64,000 nucleotides of DNA from Lunularia cruciata (lineage: Eukaryota; Streptophyta; Marchantiopsida; Lunulariales; Lunulariaceae). The notes under the pieces are model-generated. The model was not told where the DNA came from and made no database searches. It worked only from the letters and a program-made list of their open reading frames with translations. The translations under genes and the position numbers were made by a program. The DNA is taken from the NCBI GenBank assembly GCA_948567375.1, contig OX419759.1, positions 62,462,593 to 62,526,592 on the forward strand, in the 5' to 3' direction. Below are positions 10,571 through 21,906 of the stretch, one piece after another. The stretch's first letter is position 1, and every line of letters starts with the position of its first letter.

Positions 10571-11900
10571 TGATTTTTCCACATATATGCAATTTACTAT
10601 ATGAGAGACCCATGATATTCTTTAAGTCTTGCATGTCCGTTAAGTTCAGTTAAGTCTGCATCAAAATTTCCAGATCATAATGCAGAATTAAGCGAGCGTA
10701 TACTGTAGTAATAAGTGAGATGGGAGATAGTGTATCCACTACAACAAAAATTGTTTTCCTATCTTTGGTCTCTTCACTAGAGATACTAGAAAATTAGAGA
10801 TTATACTTACAATCTATCTTTTATTTTTCAATTTTTTCAGAAAATAATCAGTTCAATAGATTTTACACTCTACTTTTGCCTATATTTTCCTTCCATACTG
10901 AATTATCCTACTCTCAATATGTAACCAATGCGATTACAAACTATGTGGAAGATGTAGTAAAGAAGAATATCAAACTATATGTAAAATAACTTAAATGATT
11001 GACTTGGTAGACTCCAGCAATGATCGTTGGGTGGAAATAACCCTAAACCCTAAACCCCTTTGACCATTAGAGAACTTGATTTGTCGAATATTGGTTAGAA
11101 TAGCAGGTAAAAGATCTCCTTCGTCTTTTGCATAGGGAAAAGGGACCTCCATAAATGTACATGTGATGTGAACCAGTATATTAAGGTTGATTCAAAACTC
11201 ATGTTCTGTATTGTTTGTAAAAGTTATCACAACTAGAAAAGACCCTAAACCCTAAACCCAGCTCCATGAGTAGAGCATATTCTCTATCCCGGTTGTTAAA
11301 AAAAAGTGTTGAAATCAACTTCAGATTTCCATGTATGACAAGTAGTCACCTTAACTAACAAGTACATGCGCAATTTGTATCCAACGTTGACTACAAGACT
11401 TTACCGAATTGATTCATCCGCTTAATCTCCTAACGGGAGACTCCAAATCTACATACAATTTTGGTCATAATTGTCCATTGAACTTTAGATGAATCTTTTT
11501 TGAAAAAATATCATACATCTTTTTTTACTGAATTTTACTAATCTAAATTAATGAAGAGAAATAAAAATAATACAAAAAACTTGTTATATAGCAATTTAAC
11601 ATATTTTTGTTGAAATTTTACGTACTCAAATTAATCAATGGTGAATCATTTTATCAATACAGCATCAGTAATATACTAATATGCCATTGGAAAGAGGATC
11701 CACATCCTGTTGACCTCTTGTTAACATCATTTCCTTCCTCTTATTTTCCTTTTGATTCCGGTTATCCATAACCCCCTAAAATTTTAAGAATCACCAACAC
11801 GATAATCCGGATAAATTTACGAGGTAACGGATATTGCACGTCCACTTCCGATACCACCTTGCGCACCTTTCCGTACACGTACACGTCAGTTACCCCACTG
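10571..11900. other. AT-rich intergenic sequence with telomere-like blocks
   Basis: No gene is supported. Two short blocks of the plant telomere motif CCCTAAA occur, at 11040-11058 and 11243-11260. Confidence 0.6.
11040..11058. repeat. Interstitial telomere-like block (CCCTAAA x2 and partial)
   Basis: The sequence is ACCCTAAACCCTAAACCCC, two full plant-type telomere units and a partial third. A similar block is at 11243-11260. Such short interstitial motifs are common near plant gene starts as telo-boxes. Confidence 0.7.
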
Positions 11901-12991
11901 TGGTACCCTTAAGGATTTTGAGACTTTCCGTACAAAATTTTACAGGAATTTCCCAGGTACCGTAAAAAGCTATTAAAACTCCCTATTGTTACGTCGTAGA
12001 CCGAGAAAGTCTGGGTGGACCCATGTAGACTTGAGCTCGAGCTCTCCAGTAAGCTCGGCAGCAGGATTGATGCAGATTTTGACAAAGATTTTAACTCGCG
12101 GAAGAAATTATCTATCATCAATTCGCTGTATCGACAAAGACAAGATCGGGTGTGCACGAAATTTTCCTCATATGACATCACATGTCCTTCGGTGGAAATG
12201 AAATCTGTAGAAATGTAGAGCCGATAATGAGTTGCTTCGTTTCAATGTTTCAGTAATAATAGCACTTCAGGGCTCGTACTCGGGCTTGCTGTCTCTATGA
12301 CAGTGGAAGGAAGCTTAGCCGATCGTGCAAACCTTACAAGTTGACCTATCTCAATTTTGTTGTGGATTCGAGATGGAGAGTTTAAGTAGCTCCGCATCAG
12401 CTTAAAACTGTAAAGATATATCCTTTAGGTGAAACAAACAGGTAGAGCTCTTGGATGTCTCTTGATTGCAGTTCGGCGCTTGGTACTTCCTCGCTGAGTT
12501 TTATTCCAAACTGTTTTCAAGAAACTCTATCATCATAGCTGGAGAAACTGAATCTGCAAATATACTTATGGCTTGCGATCATATTTGATGCCCGTTCCTG
12601 CATTAAATTATTGAGGAGGTACCGCAAGAAGATCTCATTGCTTTTGCTTTCGGTGTCTAGCTAACATAGGACGAGCCTAACGCCTAATTGAGCACCTATT
12701 CAAACGTACGTACGTAGCTCATGTGCTCGGACGAAACAAATCTTACTGGGCAGGTCAAGAGGTGAAGCATACACAGTATTCAACAATGACAGTCAATGGA
12801 TATGAGGGTGGATTTGACTGAGACGGTCTAGATTTGTACGTCAGATGCTATACTATTCTCATCGGTAGTGCAAGGACACACCTTATTCTTGAGAAATCTG
12901 GTTACTGGATTTCATAAGTTATATGCCCATGCCATACACAATCGACAAGTCAGAGCATCTAGGTATTCTGTCTATAATGACATTATACTGC
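11901..12991. other. Sequence with only small unconvincing frames
   Basis: Frames of up to about 90 codons exist on both strands at 11909-12218, but they overlap one another, and none shows a recognisable motif. It may contain untranslated or intronic host sequence. Confidence 0.4.
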
Positions 12992-13447
12992 TTATATTTT
13001 TCTCTTGTTGTGAATGGCAGGGCAAAGAGATCTGTTGTATATTTCTGTGCTATAGATCTTGATGAGACGAACTAGGCTTTCTTGACCTCCCCTTTCTTGT
13101 TTCTTATCCACGGTTGTGTGTTTGATGACTAGCGTGGTTTTCTCCGCCTTATAAAGCTCAGAGTATTGTGGATCGTATCTGCAGAAGTTGAACAATTTGA
13201 ACCCTGTTATCTTCGGCCACAGTACAGTAGCCGAAAGAATATTCTCTAATTTCCTGTTATGCTCATTCGAGCGCCTGAATGTGATCATCATGATCCATCG
13301 TCCGTCCATATCTGGATCAGGTTGGATGCCACTAAATCTCGTCCAGTGATGATACCCTGCACTGCGCACAACATTCGACAGCCTTGCTGGATTACTGTAT
13401 GAAGTCTGCACGAGGAATGGTACATAGACTGTCGCTTGATCATCCAA
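12992..13447 (-). CDS. Hypothetical protein or exon
   Basis: The 151-codon minus-strand frame reads MDDQATVYVPFLVQTSYSNP..., with a tryptophan/aromatic-rich centre (HHWTRFSGIQPDPDMDGRWIMM) and a charged C-terminal half. Composition is protein-like and the frame is the longest for several kilobases. Nothing in it matches a domain I know. A second frame (13288-13527) overlaps its upstream end, which could mean a spliced exon boundary or a frame change. It may be one exon of a minus-strand gene reaching to about 13.9 kb, or chance. Confidence 0.35.
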   Translation of the reverse strand: MDDQATVYVPFLVQTSYSNPARLSNVVRSAGYHHWTRFSGIQPDPDMDGRWIMMITFRRSNEHNRKLENILSATVLWPKITGFKLFNFCRYDPQYSELYKAEKTTLVIKHTTVDKKQERGGQESLVRLIKIYSTEIYNRSLCPAIHNKRKI

Positions 13448-13527
13448 GGATGGTTGGTAAGAAATCGATCCGACTCACTTCTATCCCACGTGTATCCCCG
13501 ATAAAACCAAGTCCTCTGGACTTTCAC

Positions 13528-14959
13528 GGAAACTGAGAATGCTATAGTTTTGTTCGAAATGGTGCCTGACGGTGATGTTCCACCAGTTTATTTGAAGTGG
13601 AGTGAAGTATTACTGGCGCCTATGGACCAGAATGTACTAAATATCCATATTTGGAGAATGATTTGGCGCCGGCAACGATGTGCACAAGAAGTTCAAATTG
13701 GAAACCTACTGCAGGTTGAGCATCTGCTAAATTTGCGGTAATGCCAAAGAGTCTGGTGTAACAAATCGCCCACCAAGGCATATTGTTACAACAATAAGTC
13801 CGGATTGTTCTATGCAAATCTAGATGTTTCCGAAGGTTTGAGCCCTTCCCTCGCCGCAAGCATAAAAAGCTGACAAAAAGAAGCAAGTTTGATATTTGTC
13901 CATCCGAATTGCGTGTATACCAACTTCTTGCTTCACTGTATCCGAAGGTCGCCCTTGATTATCCCCATATCCATCAAGGCCAACAGTGAATGTTCCGCAA
14001 TGTTATCAGGGTATGAAACAATCAGTTTCATGATATCCTGGTAGCATGAATTCAGAACTCAACTATAGTGATAGCTTCTGTTGAACGTTTCTCAAATTCA
14101 ACTCCAAGAGCACTCTATTCGCATTGCTATATTATAAACAGCGTAATCAAGTGATAAAAACATATCATTACAATGATCAGAAACAACCTTTTCTTTCAAT
14201 TGTGTACGTTTGTTCAAAGGAGTTGATCGGAGCACCTTGCTATCCAGTATGCTTCAATAAGAAAGACATTTCCTTACTTTGACAAGCGACTTCATTTCAT
14301 CCGCTGAAGGATATTACATCGAATAACTATCTTGGACACTAAGACTGTGTGTTACGCTGATTAATTCGTCCTTATTGACTTCCGCTGTCTAACAGCTTTT
14401 GTCTTCAAATACGTGTCGGAGGTGTTCTTGGCGCGTCCGTTGATAAGGTTGAGTCGAGAGAACACATTCATGATGGCTATGGTCATCCGCGAATAAGGAA
14501 GTAGTTGAAAAGTTCTTTCTATTCTGTTTTAGCGATTCTGAGAACCTCAGACATTAAATATCGGTTGAGGTTCGAAAGTACACTTTGCAACACCGACCGC
14601 CCCAAGTGATGGATCAAGAACAAAGTGGATATTTCTGTCCGAAGGCGTTTAAAAAAGTGGATACAAAGTGTTTTAAGGCGTTGAAAAAGGACACGGTCCT
14701 TTCGTCTAAAGATGTTGAATTGGTATTTTATTATTCAGGCAGACCAGAGATGTCCTATCCCCTACGTATAAATTACCTTTCCATCCTTTCATTTTTTACT
14801 TTCTGATTGGACCGGAGGTTTAAAGTATTTCCATCAACAAAGAGTGTAGTATTTCTTGATGGAATGATAATTTAAATATATACTATATTCTCCCTTAGTT
14901 GACTTATCGGTTCTTCCTGTTATTATAGCACATCTTTGTTCTTGTTGACGCAAAGAGGT
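13528..14959. other. Intergenic or intronic sequence
   Basis: Only short frames occur (for example 13620-13886 minus and 14585-14806 plus), without motifs. No repeat was recognised. Confidence 0.4.
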
Positions 14960-16610
14960 AGGGCGTTTGGATCTTAGCTAGACCATACGTTAATGTATGC
15001 TCTTGGATCCTAGTTTTACTATGCATTAGTGCATTTCGATTTGACAGTTACATTGATGATCGTTTGGCTTAGATTTGGTCCATCTATCTTTACCTCCATT
15101 ATTCATTTGTGAATATGATTTTACACTAGGTACAACAAGATTTTATATGATACTGTGTTTTATTTTAGAAGATAGAGTATAACTATTGTGTAATCAGAAA
15201 TGCAATATTTGCCATGACACAAAAAAGTGGATACCTTATTGGAGGGAGTACTCATATACTTTGCAAATGACATTGTTCACGACAAACTTATACTTGGTAG
15301 AGGATAATCAAGTGATAATAACAAATATTGTGGTTAAGGACCCTATATTATATTCTATTTAGTTGTGGAATGAGTGATTACTCATTCTCCTTGATAGGTG
15401 GTGAACAAAGCGATAACTTCCCTCCAAATATAAAGGTATATAAATAGATTACCCCTTTGTTCCTTTAATATGGAGTTATAGGGGACTATGGATATGGTGT
15501 GTGATATATTTGTCAATAAGTACACTAAAGCATATCATAATAAACATCAGGGTACCACTCTTACTCTTATACTTTGTAGCATATCTCAAATACAAAGTAT
15601 ATACAGAAGAGTATATTATAATAGACACTAGGTACTACTTTCAGTCTTATAATTTGTAGCATATCTCGAACACAAAATAAATTTCAGATAGAGTGTGTAC
15701 ATTACTCTACAAATAGCACTAAGAGATGCAATCTAGGTGATGTTTTATTTTGATACTCTCATCAATTGCAAACCATATGATTGCACCATTGTTTTCTTAT
15801 GTGAGTTGGGATGTTAGGGTTGTGGTTTTGTAGATATGGGGAGATATGGAGAGGAGCATCATGTGTTACTATCGTTATTCTTGTGCTAGCCATGGCTACA
15901 CCTCCCATGTGAGGCCGCTTAGAGTGGCTCAAGATACACTATGCTCGGTTGGTCGCCAACACTTTACCTCACAAGGGGTAACGACCCAAGTGTGAAGGAT
16001 GCATAAGGACTATGATTGGACCACTTGGGATGCCCAAGTGAGGCAAGCGAACACATTGCCGGCAATGACACAAGGGATTATGCATGCTTTTGCTATTCCG
16101 TTGTTTACCGTTCAAGGGATACTGATTGAGTCGTGAGAGTGGTTAGCTTCTCAAGCATGATGCATTTTGGAATTATTTGAGACTAATTTTTCATATCCAC
16201 GTCTATTCCATAGGCTACCTTGCACATTACATGGTGAGGCTAGATAAGCTTTTTGCCTACTGCTTGATTTTTTGGCACGTGATCCCTTAGACAAGTTAGC
16301 ATGGTTCCTATTCCTCTTACTCCCTTGATAGTGTCTTAGTTATGCTAGAGGGGGACATGCGGGGCATAATGAAGTGGCTATTAGATTTCATCAATTTTGA
16401 GCTAGGGATTGGCCTGCCTTTCGGGAGGAGTCTATTAGGGCTACGCATTCTATCATCTTAGGTAGAATAGTGCCCATTTCTCATACTAATCCTATTGCAA
16501 CTTAGCTCCATTATACCTCTTATATCTCATCCTCCTAGGGCCTTGCTTGACAGGGTCTTCCCATCCTCTTGTTATTCTAAGCGTTTTCTTTTCCACTTTT
16601 TTGCTTCCTT
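14960..16610 (+). mobile_element. LINE remnants, rearranged copy
   Basis: Three blocks match the minus-strand LINE at 23485-26390. About 15060-15140 (TTTGGTCCA...TTTTACACTAG) matches the strand opposite 24180-24250. About 15190-15700 matches the C-terminal domain and following leader. About 15840-15950 (GATATGGAGAGGAGCATCATG) matches 26250-26320. The tail at about 16500-16600 (AGGGTCTTCCCATCCTC) closes it. The order of blocks differs from the minus-strand copy, so this is either two adjacent 5'-truncated insertions or a rearranged one. No long frame survives. Confidence 0.7.
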
Positions 16611-18101
16611 GCTTCCCATAGAGTACACCACCATTGTCTAATTCATAGTTGGTGCTTCTCACCGTCTGCTAACTTCGACAACTAGGTGGCACCCGGAGCA
16701 CCATTGGTGAGAGTACGCGCGTACATCTTCTGACTCCACTGTAGATGGGGGCATGTTTTGATAACACTGGAAAAGTTGATACCGTGACGTACTGTGCGTG
16801 ATCAGCTGACATAATTCCAAAGACGAGGAAAGGAAGCTCCCGAACCTAGCTTTTGTTTAATATCTCCATGACACGTATACTCTGCATCTAATGCTTCGCT
16901 CCCCGCGGATTCAATTTAGTGCCCCGAAGTCATGTCTGTGAGAATTGAGGTGACCCGCCACGCCGGTGGGGTAGGAGAGCAGGGTTGTCCTGTCAACCGG
17001 CGAGGTCAATGAGCACATCAGTAGCTGTTGAATCTGGAACCCAAGTCAATAAATTGGAGTTGATGACTGCTTAATAAGAATTAGAAAAGAAGATGTAGAT
17101 ATCTGTAGTGAATCCCGTGGCGTGACTGTAGGTGATATTCCCTCCACTTTAGCTGGCGCTCGAACTCAGCAAACATCTAAACTGGAACTCATTTGTTAAT
17201 CCAGAGAATACATACTACCGCTCCAACTTGTAAGTTTCAGACTTCTCATCATGTTGAGTGCTAACTTGATGAAAGCCATGAAGAAATTGATGTTCGCTAA
17301 TGGTCGTAAGAGAGCTAGAGTAGTTCAAAACATGTGGGCTGGGCTGGTTTTAGATATTTTGGTATTTCCGGAACTGACGTACCTTTACTATTCGGTCGAG
17401 TCCGATGAGTGCTACTGGCTTTCCTCGCGGGGACTTTCTCTTTTGCTATATCTCCGAGCAATCAACCTAGTAAATACGAAAGCTCAGTCCGAGAACAACC
17501 GACGCGGAGAGGGTGTGAATTCCGTATTCTCCCATGTCAATTTGCTACGCTGAGTAGAGCGCACAGGTATCATCGTCTCATCGTCTTACCCTGTGAACCA
17601 TGCTCGCTTAGACCACGGTCGTGGATACTGTCTCTGAAACTCTTTCTTAGAGACTCTTTTCTGCAGTGTAGTTCTCGTCAGCAGTTCCTTGCAGCAAGGT
17701 CGCTATGTATTGAGTTTCATCCTCAGTTTGAGAGAAGCCTGAAGAATTCTTCCAGTCTTCGAGATTCAAAGAGGACGACAAGGAGTTTTGACACTAGTTC
17801 TTAGGTATAGCGACAGAAGTGGGGTGAATGAATATGTGTACGTGTAGCCCCATTTCGATTAGGAGATTTGGCTGCTGTAATTGCCTTGAAATTAATAGTC
17901 GTTCCAATGGCAACTGGCTCTCAAATTTCATTGAAAAGTTGGGATTCAGAGGCTGAGTATTCGACAGTCTCTCGAGCGACAGGTTTTAGGGAGCTCGAGC
18001 TATACACCATCGCTTTAAAGTGTCTCGTTATGGGTTCAGAACTGTAGTTGAGGCTATTAAAAACCAGGTTGAGCGGAGGAGCAGGCGTACATGTTCAGAA
18101 G
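16611..18101. other. Region upstream of the ankyrin gene
   Basis: Two overlapping plus-strand frames lie at 17251-17553 and 17409-17804 (100 and 131 codons). Neither shows a motif, and their overlap suggests at most one is real. The region probably holds the promoter and 5' untranslated region of the gene at 18102. No clear TATA box could be assigned. Confidence 0.4.
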
Positions 18102-19949
18102 ATGTCGATGGCGGTTGAACTGATGCAAATTGCTGCTGATATTGGCACACCTGAAAGAGTGCTGTTCGACTCCATAACGAGGTCCCGATGTCGTGAGTTG
18201 GACACTGATGCGCTAATTCGGGATTGGGATAAAGTGGACAGCAATCTCAGAGAATGGCTGAGTTCAGATCCAGTTGCTGGTGAACACCCTTCTGACCCTG
18301 CTGAATACACATCTCATGCTCTTTACCATGCAATTAGATATGGAAGAACTGACCTTGTGGTGGAACACTTAAATGGTCAGGGGCCAAGAACCCAGGTACA
18401 TCTGCCAACGTTGTCAAAGCTTCGGACTCTGCATGTCGCGGCGGGCAACGGATTCCACCAGATTGTCAGCGCACTTCTAGACTTGTATAAGCAACACAAT
18501 CCTGTTGAGGTCTCCGATCTCGTCAACGGACTGGACAGTATCGATAACACATCTGTAAATCAAGTGTCTGAGAGTGAGGACTCCAATTGCACCCTGGACA
18601 ATCGCTATTGGACACCTCTCCATCTAGCGGCTCGGAACGGGCACGCCAAAGTTGTTGAAGTGCTTCTGAAATCGGGCGTGCAAATCGATACGAAGTATTC
18701 ATCCTTAAAGGAATTGGAGTATGCTAGTCCGCTGCACCTAGCAGTAAAGCGCGATAACTATCTCGGGTGGCATTTTTATGATTTCATGCGGCCCCTCGAG
18801 AATCCACCAACTGCGAATCAGTTGGCTGTCGTAAAATTGCTTCTGGAAAGCGAAGAAGGGGCTAAGTTTTTGAACAGGAAGGACAAGGATGGGAACACAG
18901 CACTTCATCTAGCAATTGACGAGAAGAATGAGGCAGTCGTCGAGGTGCTGCTCGAGCAACCGAGGCTGCTTGCCACTCTGAGGAATGATCTTGAAAAGTC
19001 ACCTGCGCATTTGCTGTGGGATCGTTCCCGCCGGGAGGAAACAAATCAGACGCTCAAAATAATCAAGAAATCGTTGCTGGAGCTCGATGATGTTAAGGAG
19101 GAGCAAGATTTGTTAAATAACGAGATGGGTCGACATTACAACGCAGCCAATAATCTTCTTGTCGTGGGAGCTTTGCTTGCTACTCTCACTTTTGCAGGCG
19201 TCCTCTCCATGCCCACGCTTCCCACGGAATTCCTAACGCCTCATGATACAGTCGCAGCTCCACTGATGGCACCAGGCGCAACACCAGCTGCAAGTGCAAC
19301 ATTATCTGCAGATGCACCACCAGGAGATTATGTAGTAGCTGATACACTGAGTCGCAAAGATTATTACATTCGCGTTATCGACATCTTCCGCGGCTCGAAC
19401 AACCTGTCATTCTTCTTTGCCATCGTTACCGTGATGGCATCAATTCGCCTGATTATCTCACCGGGAACAGACATGTACTTGGAGCGAGAACTGGCCCGTC
19501 TTCGAAGCAGCACGATTCTCATCTCCATGTCACTGACCTTCTCGACGGCTCTCGCTGTGATAGCCTTCATCTCGAGTGGGCTTGCGCATATACCCCTTGC
19601 CGAAAGCGGTTGGTCTTATGTTATTTTGCAGTGGGAAGAAGGTCGGCCCGAAGCGATTCTGAAGAGCACTATGCTCACAACTAACGGATTGGGGTTGTTG
19701 CTGATCATTCCTTTCATTCTTATCCCTCTCCTCAAAGATTGTGTATACCTAGTGAAAGACTTTTATACCAAAAACTTCAGTAGCAATGACTCAGTTCTCT
19801 CACTGAGTCGGTTGAGACCACTGTTGAGAGTCCTACTTGCGGTGGCGTTTTGCCTCGCATGCGGAGCTATAATTTTCGTTCTCACTTCAGGGGTCGGGCT
19901 TCTGAAAGATTACATTAAACTTCCTGCGCTATCTTCGGAACGTGAGTGA
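18102..19949 (+). CDS. Ankyrin-repeat membrane protein with PGG domain
   Basis: The intact frame encodes 615 residues in one exon. The first in-frame ATG after an upstream TAG (18045-18047) is at 18102, with A at -3, and is taken as the start; a second ATG follows two codons later. Ankyrin repeats are visible at about residues 71-92, 108-127, 170-192, 207-220 and 263-287; WTPLHLAARNGHAKVVEVLL and GNTALHLAIDEKNEAVVEVL are the clearest. A PGG-type hydrophobic segment begins at about 351 (NLLVVGALLATLTFAGVL). Further hydrophobic helices lie at about 437-452, 471-494, 530-545 and 575-598. Plant proteins of this class (ACD6/ITN1-like) are membrane proteins linked to defence or stress signalling. 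Function here is inferred from family only. The canonical PGG tripeptide itself is not seen, since FAGVLSMPTLP stands in its place. No breaks are seen. Confidence 0.9.
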   Translation: MSMAVELMQIAADIGTPERVLFDSITRSRCRELDTDALIRDWDKVDSNLREWLSSDPVAGEHPSDPAEYTSHALYHAIRYGRTDLVVEHLNGQGPRTQVHLPTLSKLRTLHVAAGNGFHQIVSALLDLYKQHNPVEVSDLVNGLDSIDNTSVNQVSESEDSNCTLDNRYWTPLHLAARNGHAKVVEVLLKSGVQIDTKYSSLKELEYASPLHLAVKRDNYLGWHFYDFMRPLENPPTANQLAVVKLLLESEEGAKFLNRKDKDGNTALHLAIDEKNEAVVEVLLEQPRLLATLRNDLEKSPAHLLWDRSRREETNQTLKIIKKSLLELDDVKEEQDLLNNEMGRHYNAANNLLVVGALLATLTFAGVLSMPTLPTEFLTPHDTVAAPLMAPGATPAASATLSADAPPGDYVVADTLSRKDYYIRVIDIFRGSNNLSFFFAIVTVMASIRLIISPGTDMYLERELARLRSSTILISMSLTFSTALAVIAFISSGLAHIPLAESGWSYVILQWEEGRPEAILKSTMLTTNGLGLLLIIPFILIPLLKDCVYLVKDFYTKNFSSNDSVLSLSRLRPLLRVLLAVAFCLACGAIIFVLTSGVGLLKDYIKLPALSSERE

Positions 19950-21116
19950 GTCTTCCCACTCCATCCATCCAGGATGACAATCTGGGAGCAATATAGAATC
20001 AGGCTACAGTGCACTTTTAGCAGTAATTACGCTGGGATGCTTCAACCGTGTGTAGTTCTTCTAGGTTTCAAATTATGCTCATAATTAGATTTTAAAAAAT
20101 AGCTCCAATCCAAAGCCAGCTTGGGCCACGAAGATTTATGTGCAGAATTGTCGTAACGGATTCGGCTTATATCGTCGGCCTTGTTGTTCTGAATTGTACA
20201 TATATACCATAAACTTGTACTTTACTGACAAGAAGTTCTCAATGTAACTTTCCATCATCTGTGGTTGTCAGTGACGGAAGTCTGGTGAATAATCAGATTT
20301 TGAATCGTATCAAGGGAAGTATTGTTACAGAAGGCATCTCGACTCTTAAGAATTGTTAAAGACCAAGTACTGACTATCGATGATTGCTAGTAAGCTTGAC
20401 ACAACAAAAGAATCGCTCGTACTTTGGTTCTGACAAGCCAAGGATGCGTCGTGCTCTAAAACCTAGTGCACTAAACACGTTATTATTGAGAAGGATCATC
20501 AAGTCATGAGTGATGGCAACTTTTTGCGTTAGCTTCCTGGTGATCCAGGTGGAGAATATGTAAAACTCTTGCTCCCATAATGCGCGTGAGGGAATGGTCC
20601 TAGGTCTTAAATGTGACATTTCATCTGGTTGATCTCATTCACCACCTGAAAAATCTGACTGCAGATCTGATATGTTTTCCACACTCGTGATCCGAAGAAG
20701 GAAAAAGGTCTGACCTCTGTGATCATTCTACTTATCTAGGATATAAGACTTCTTCACTTGTTCATGTGACGGTGTAAAGAGTGATTTCTTCACTTGAACG
20801 TGTGACAACAATAGGTCCATCTCGTATATCATACCAGATGGGCCCTTAATTACACGCTCTAGGATCCTTCTGGTAGTAAGTATTTCTTCAAATGACTCGT
20901 CAAACCTTCCTGTCTAAGGCGTATTACACCACTTTCTTCTTATTCCTAAAGCCTTATTCATTCTAATATCCTGAGAGATTGTATTCTTTGGTAAGCGTTC
21001 TATCACCTTTCGTCCTACCGCGGACTCCGAATTGGTTCCTAGATCTTAATGAAGACGGGGTTTCCCCCTTCCACATCTAGAGGTCCTTGTTCCTCAACCA
21101 TTACACTCAATTGCAA
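19950..21116. other. 3' flank of the ankyrin gene and intergenic sequence
   Basis: The first few hundred bases are probably 3' untranslated sequence. No further gene is supported; the 81-codon minus frame at 20374-20619 has no motif. A short near-duplicate (CTTCTTCACTTG...GTGTGACA) occurs at about 20750-20810. Confidence 0.5.
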
Positions 21117-21400
21117 CTAGACTTGTTGGCGCAGTTGTCCACTTGACGTCATCATCCTTCTGGTTGAATTTTGGCCCTTCCCCAAAATTGTCTGTCATCG
21201 TCATGAATCTCCAAAGAAAAATTCAAAGAATGTTAAACTTACCACGTCCTTAAAGGCCAAAATCTACGTTACCAGAATCTCTCCTTTGTCAGAATCGTCT
21301 TCACCTAACAAGACCCATTCGTCCCAAAACAGCACTCTCGTCCCTCAAAACAGAGTTCTTACACGCGCAATAAACAAAGGTAAGTCACTCAAAATTAACA
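21117..21400 (+). repeat. Dispersed ~280-bp repeat, copy 2
   Basis: It aligns along its length with 9370-9660 and 21640-21906, with shared blocks AAAGAAAAATTCAAAGAATG and ATCTCTCCTTTGTCAGAATC and the CGCGCAATAAACAAAG end. Confidence 0.8.
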
Positions 21401-21639
21401 ATTGATCCCCTCCACATTTGTCTGTTTAATTTCCGATCAAATTTTATATTCACAATTTTTGTTCTTTATATTGCGATTGGACTCCACGTTTCCAGTATTC
21501 CTCATAGAGCAACAGTTTCAAAATCAATAAGTTCTACTCATTTCAATTTTAGTTACGAGACTTCTAAAACCCGAATTTTGTTATTGATTGTCACTACCTC
21601 CATTGTCGGGATTGGGTAATTTGCATGCCTGCTGCCTTC

Positions 21640-21906
21640 TTTAGATGTGCTTTGGCCCTTTCCCAAAACTGTCCGTCATCCCAAAACCGTCCGTCATCGT
21701 CATGCATCTTGAAAGAAAATTTCAAAGAATGTTAAATTGACCACGTCATGAAAGGCCAAAATCAGCGTTACCAGTATCTCTCCTTTGTCAAAATCCTATT
21801 CCCTTAACATGAACAATTAGTCTCGAAATGGGACTAGCATCAGCGTCCTCCGCTCAGAAGAGGAATCTTACTCGCGTAACAAACCAAACCAAATCATTTA
21901 AGAAGT
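21640..21906 (+). repeat. Dispersed ~280-bp repeat, copy 3
   Basis: It aligns with copies 1 and 2 (CAAAGAATGTTAAATTGACC, TATCTCTCCTTTGTCAAAAT). It carries a small internal duplication of CCCAAAACCGTCCGTCATC near its left end. Confidence 0.8.
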
